From Thermoplasmata archaeon (GTDB taxonomy: Archaea; Thermoplasmatota; Thermoplasmata; Lutacidiplasmatales; UBA184), in NCBI GenBank assembly GCA_021792485.1, contig JAJYUO010000053.1, positions 1 through 8,123 of the forward strand: a stretch of 8,123 nt of DNA. The letters are read 5' to 3'. The notes below the pieces were generated by a model. It was not told the origin of the DNA and ran no database searches. It was given only the letters and a program-made list of their open reading frames with translations. This document shows, in pieces, positions 5,987 through 8,123 of this stretch. Position 1 is the stretch's first letter. Every line of letters begins with the position of its first letter. The translations under genes and the position numbers were made by a program.

Positions 5987-7603
5987 ATGACGCTCAAGCC
6001 GATTCGTGAGATCGCCGAGTCGTTGGAAATTCCCGAGAGATCCTGGATCCCGTACGGCCGGTCGATCGCGAAGGTCGATCCGGCCGCCGAATCCGGTCGA
6101 GGAGGCGGCGCGAAGGGCCGCGTCGTCCTGGTCACCGGGATGACACCGGGCAAAGAGGGGGTCGGAAAGACGGTGACCACGCTCGGACTCGCCGAAGGGC
6201 TCGCGCGACGCGGCGTTCGCGCGATCGCCCTTCTCCGTCAACCCTCGCTCGGCCCGGTGTTCGGAATCAAGGGCGGCGGCGCGGGAGGAGGGCGCGCGAC
6301 CGTCGAGCCCCAGGCAGAGGTGAACCTCGGCCTGACCGGAGACATCGACGCCGTGACGAACGCGCACAACCTTCTCGCGGCGCTCATCGACAATCATCTG
6401 CATCACGGCAACCGGCTCGGCATCGATCCGGCAACGATCGCCTGGCCCCGCGCGCTCGACGTAGAGGACCGGGCCCTTCGGGACGTCGAGATCGGAGCCG
6501 GTACCGGCAACGGGCCGGCACGCCGATCGTCGTTCGTGGTGACCGCGGCCTCGGAGATCATGGCCATCCTCGGTCTCGCCCGCGACGCAGCGGATCTCAA
6601 GGCTCGTCTCGAGCGGATCCGGGTCGGGCTCGATCACGCCGGTCGCGTGGTTCGCGCGGGCGACCTGTCGGCCGGGGGATCGATGGCGGCGATCCTCCGC
6701 CGGGCTCGATGGCCGAATCTTCTCCAGACCCCCGAGGGGAGCCCGGTGCTCGTCCACGGCGGTCCGTTCGGCAACCTCTCCTACGGCACCACGACGCTCG
6801 CGTCGATCGAGCTCGCTCGCCGGCTCGCGGACGTCGTCGTCGTCGAGGCCGGGTTCGGATCGGACCTCGGTGGGGAGAAGTTCGTGGACCTCGTGGCCCC
6901 CCACACCGACGCGTTTCCGTCGGCGGCCGTGCTGGTCTGCAGTCTCACGACGCTCCACGAACACGCTCCCGGAGCGGTCGGGGCCGGCTCGCTCGATCCG
7001 GGTCTGGAGAACCTCGACCAGCACGTTCGGAACCTTCGGTCCTTCGGGTCGGATCCGGTGATCGCCCTCAACCGGTTCCCGAACGACGATCCCGGCGAGA
7101 TCGCGATGGTGCGTTCCTTCTGCGCCGGAAGGTCGGTCCCCGTCGAGGAGGCGAAGGGATTCTCCGGAGGGGGTGCCGGAATGGAGGGAGTCGCGGATGC
7201 GACCATGACCGCGCTCTCCCGGGGTCAGACGGCCCGGCCGATCGTTACCGCAAAGCAGCCCCTTGTGGAACAGGTCGCCACGATCGTCCGGACGTGCTAC
7301 TCGGGGGAGGGAGTCGACCTCTCCCCCGAGGCCGCGCGCGCGCTGGAGGATCCCTCGGCCCTGGAGGCGGACCATGGACCCGTGTGCGTCGCCAAGACGC
7401 CGCTCTCGCTGAGCGACGATCCGCATCGCTTGGGACGCCCGCGCGGCTATCGAGTCCATGTCCGACGCTGGGTTCCCGCGAGCGGCGCGGGCTACACGGT
7501 CGCTCTGCTCGGCGAGATCCAAACCATGCCCGGACTGCCGACCGAGCCCCGGGCCGCGCACATCACGGTCGATGATCGCGGAGAGCCCGTTGGGGTGACC
7601 TGA
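5987..7603 (+). CDS. fhs: Formate-tetrahydrofolate ligase (formyltetrahydrofolate synthetase), divergent
   Basis: ATP-dependent joining of formate to tetrahydrofolate, giving 10-formyl-THF for purine and one-carbon metabolism; 538 residues, slightly short of the usual ~555. The P-loop is GKEGVGKT (55-62), LRQPSLGP follows at 83-90, and the glycine-rich signature GIKGGGAGGGR is at 93-103. Further family blocks are LTGDIDAVTNAHNLLAALID, DVEDRALRDVEIG, VVTAASEIMAILGLA, VHGGPFGN, AEAGFGSDLGGEKF-like VEAGFGSDLGGEKF, and near the C-terminus LSLSDDPHRLGRPRGY and TMPGLP. ATG 5987 gives the canonical LKPIREIAESL N-terminus; a TTG at 5945 would add 14 unrelated residues. Several normally invariant residues differ: REP is RQP at 84-86, GGGY is GGGR, and the ATVRALK-type signature is CSLTTLH at 318-324. 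The usual EVWAKGG tryptophan is not visible in EEAKGFSGGG at 387-396. Fold assignment is firm; substrate or activity may differ. Confidence 0.92.
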   Translation: MTLKPIREIAESLEIPERSWIPYGRSIAKVDPAAESGRGGGAKGRVVLVTGMTPGKEGVGKTVTTLGLAEGLARRGVRAIALLRQPSLGPVFGIKGGGAGGGRATVEPQAEVNLGLTGDIDAVTNAHNLLAALIDNHLHHGNRLGIDPATIAWPRALDVEDRALRDVEIGAGTGNGPARRSSFVVTAASEIMAILGLARDAADLKARLERIRVGLDHAGRVVRAGDLSAGGSMAAILRRARWPNLLQTPEGSPVLVHGGPFGNLSYGTTTLASIELARRLADVVVVEAGFGSDLGGEKFVDLVAPHTDAFPSAAVLVCSLTTLHEHAPGAVGAGSLDPGLENLDQHVRNLRSFGSDPVIALNRFPNDDPGEIAMVRSFCAGRSVPVEEAKGFSGGGAGMEGVADATMTALSRGQTARPIVTAKQPLVEQVATIVRTCYSGEGVDLSPEAARALEDPSALEADHGPVCVAKTPLSLSDDPHRLGRPRGYRVHVRRWVPASGAGYTVALLGEIQTMPGLPTEPRAAHITVDDRGEPVGVT

Positions 7604-7618
7604 ACCGGATGGGACCCT

Positions 7619-8123
7619 TCAGTGCCTGGGTCGCTGCGAAGCGGGCCACTCGGGCCAGGCATACGGTTTCGATTGGTCGAGAAATGCCTGAAGCTTCTCC
7701 CGCAGCTCCCCGGCCTGGGCCCGGGCCTCCTCGAGCGAGGTTTTCCACTTCGCGACCGCCGATTCGGGAAGATGCAAGGGAAGGCACGAGTTCGCAAAAT
7801 CCTCTTCGAAGTCAGCCCACGCCAACTCGGACGTGGCGAGGCCGACGAGGACGTTGCCGAGAAGCCGGATGTACGACTGCGGGCGGATCGCGTACCCGTC
7901 GAGCAACGTCCGAATCTCGTTGACCCGACCCGCGCTCTGCCCCGGTTCGTCCTCCAGCTGGGCGAGGGAAAGGCGGCATTCCTCGGTATGCGAGAGCGAC
8001 GAGCGGGCTACGGTGAACTGGCCGACGTGAACGTCGAGCATCCGGTCGACGTACTTCTGCCAGATCGCGAGACCGGAGCGGAGCGTGTCGGCAGGGTCCG
8101 CCCTTCCCGCGCTCAAGCTTTGG
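7619..8123 (-). CDS. Hypothetical helical protein, open at its 5' end
   Basis: No family is recognised. The frame runs from the window edge to a TGA at 7619-7621. A TTG at 8114-8116 would give 165 residues, but the frame is still open to 8123, so the true start may lie outside. Composition is protein-like and mostly helical: IWQKYVDRMLDVHVGQF near the N-terminus, SYIRLLGNVLVGLATSELAWADFEEDF in the middle (~81-107), and a probable coiled coil at ~121-148 (WKTSLEEARAQAGELREKLQAFL). The tail is Trp/Pro-rich (PYAWPEWPAS). There is no signal peptide and no clear membrane helix. Length and helical character resemble phasin-like or other small scaffold proteins, but this is only a weak analogy. It converges with the formate-THF ligase gene, with 15 nt between stops. 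Confidence 0.65.
   Translation of the reverse strand, partial: QSLSAGRADPADTLRSGLAIWQKYVDRMLDVHVGQFTVARSSLSHTEECRLSLAQLEDEPGQSAGRVNEIRTLLDGYAIRPQSYIRLLGNVLVGLATSELAWADFEEDFANSCLPLHLPESAVAKWKTSLEEARAQAGELREKLQAFLDQSKPYAWPEWPASQRPRH

Noticed and set aside
1..8123. CRISPR array, insertion sequence, defence or phage genes
   Set aside because: No regularly spaced direct repeats, transposase motifs, terminal inverted repeats or phage proteins were seen; genes are ordinary metabolism and translation.

Overview
The window is GC-rich (about two thirds G+C by eye) apart from its first ~126 bases, and it reads as an archaeal chromosome segment. Archaeal signs are a translation factor aIF2 beta fused to a TRAM domain, deoxyhypusine synthase, an archaeal presenilin-type membrane protease, a PSPase-like HAD hydrolase of the archaeal type, a tRNA-Lys with no encoded CCA, and mostly absent Shine-Dalgarno sites. 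High GC together with a bacterial-type formate-tetrahydrofolate ligase would suit an uncultured Thermoplasmatota-like euryarchaeon. That placement is an inference.

Layout, plus strand unless stated. Positions 1-126: an AT-rich coding-like fragment that stops abruptly at a composition break. 129-842: an aldo/keto reductase whose N-terminus is lost at that break. 835-1521: HAD-IB phosphatase-like hydrolase overlapping the reductase by 8 nt. 1522-1869: a 348-nt gap without a convincing gene but packed with hairpins and perfect palindromes. 1870-4423: a tight three-gene cluster of aIF2 beta-TRAM, presenilin-like aspartyl protease and deoxyhypusine synthase. 4489-4561: tRNA-Lys(CTT). 4720-5913 (minus): threonine synthase. 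5987-7603: a divergent formate-tetrahydrofolate ligase, transcribed away from thrC. 7619-8123 (minus): an unrecognised helical protein open to the window edge.

The 1870-4561 block is mostly translation: initiator-tRNA delivery (aIF2 beta), hypusination of aIF5A (deoxyhypusine synthase) and a lysine tRNA, with an intramembrane protease in the middle. The 4720-7603 block is amino-acid and one-carbon metabolism from a divergent pair. No CRISPR array, insertion sequence, rRNA or phage gene was seen. The points most worth a second look are the hairpin-dense gap before aIF2 beta, the substituted motifs in the formate-tetrahydrofolate ligase, the protease inside the translation cluster, and the likely chimeric join near position 127.
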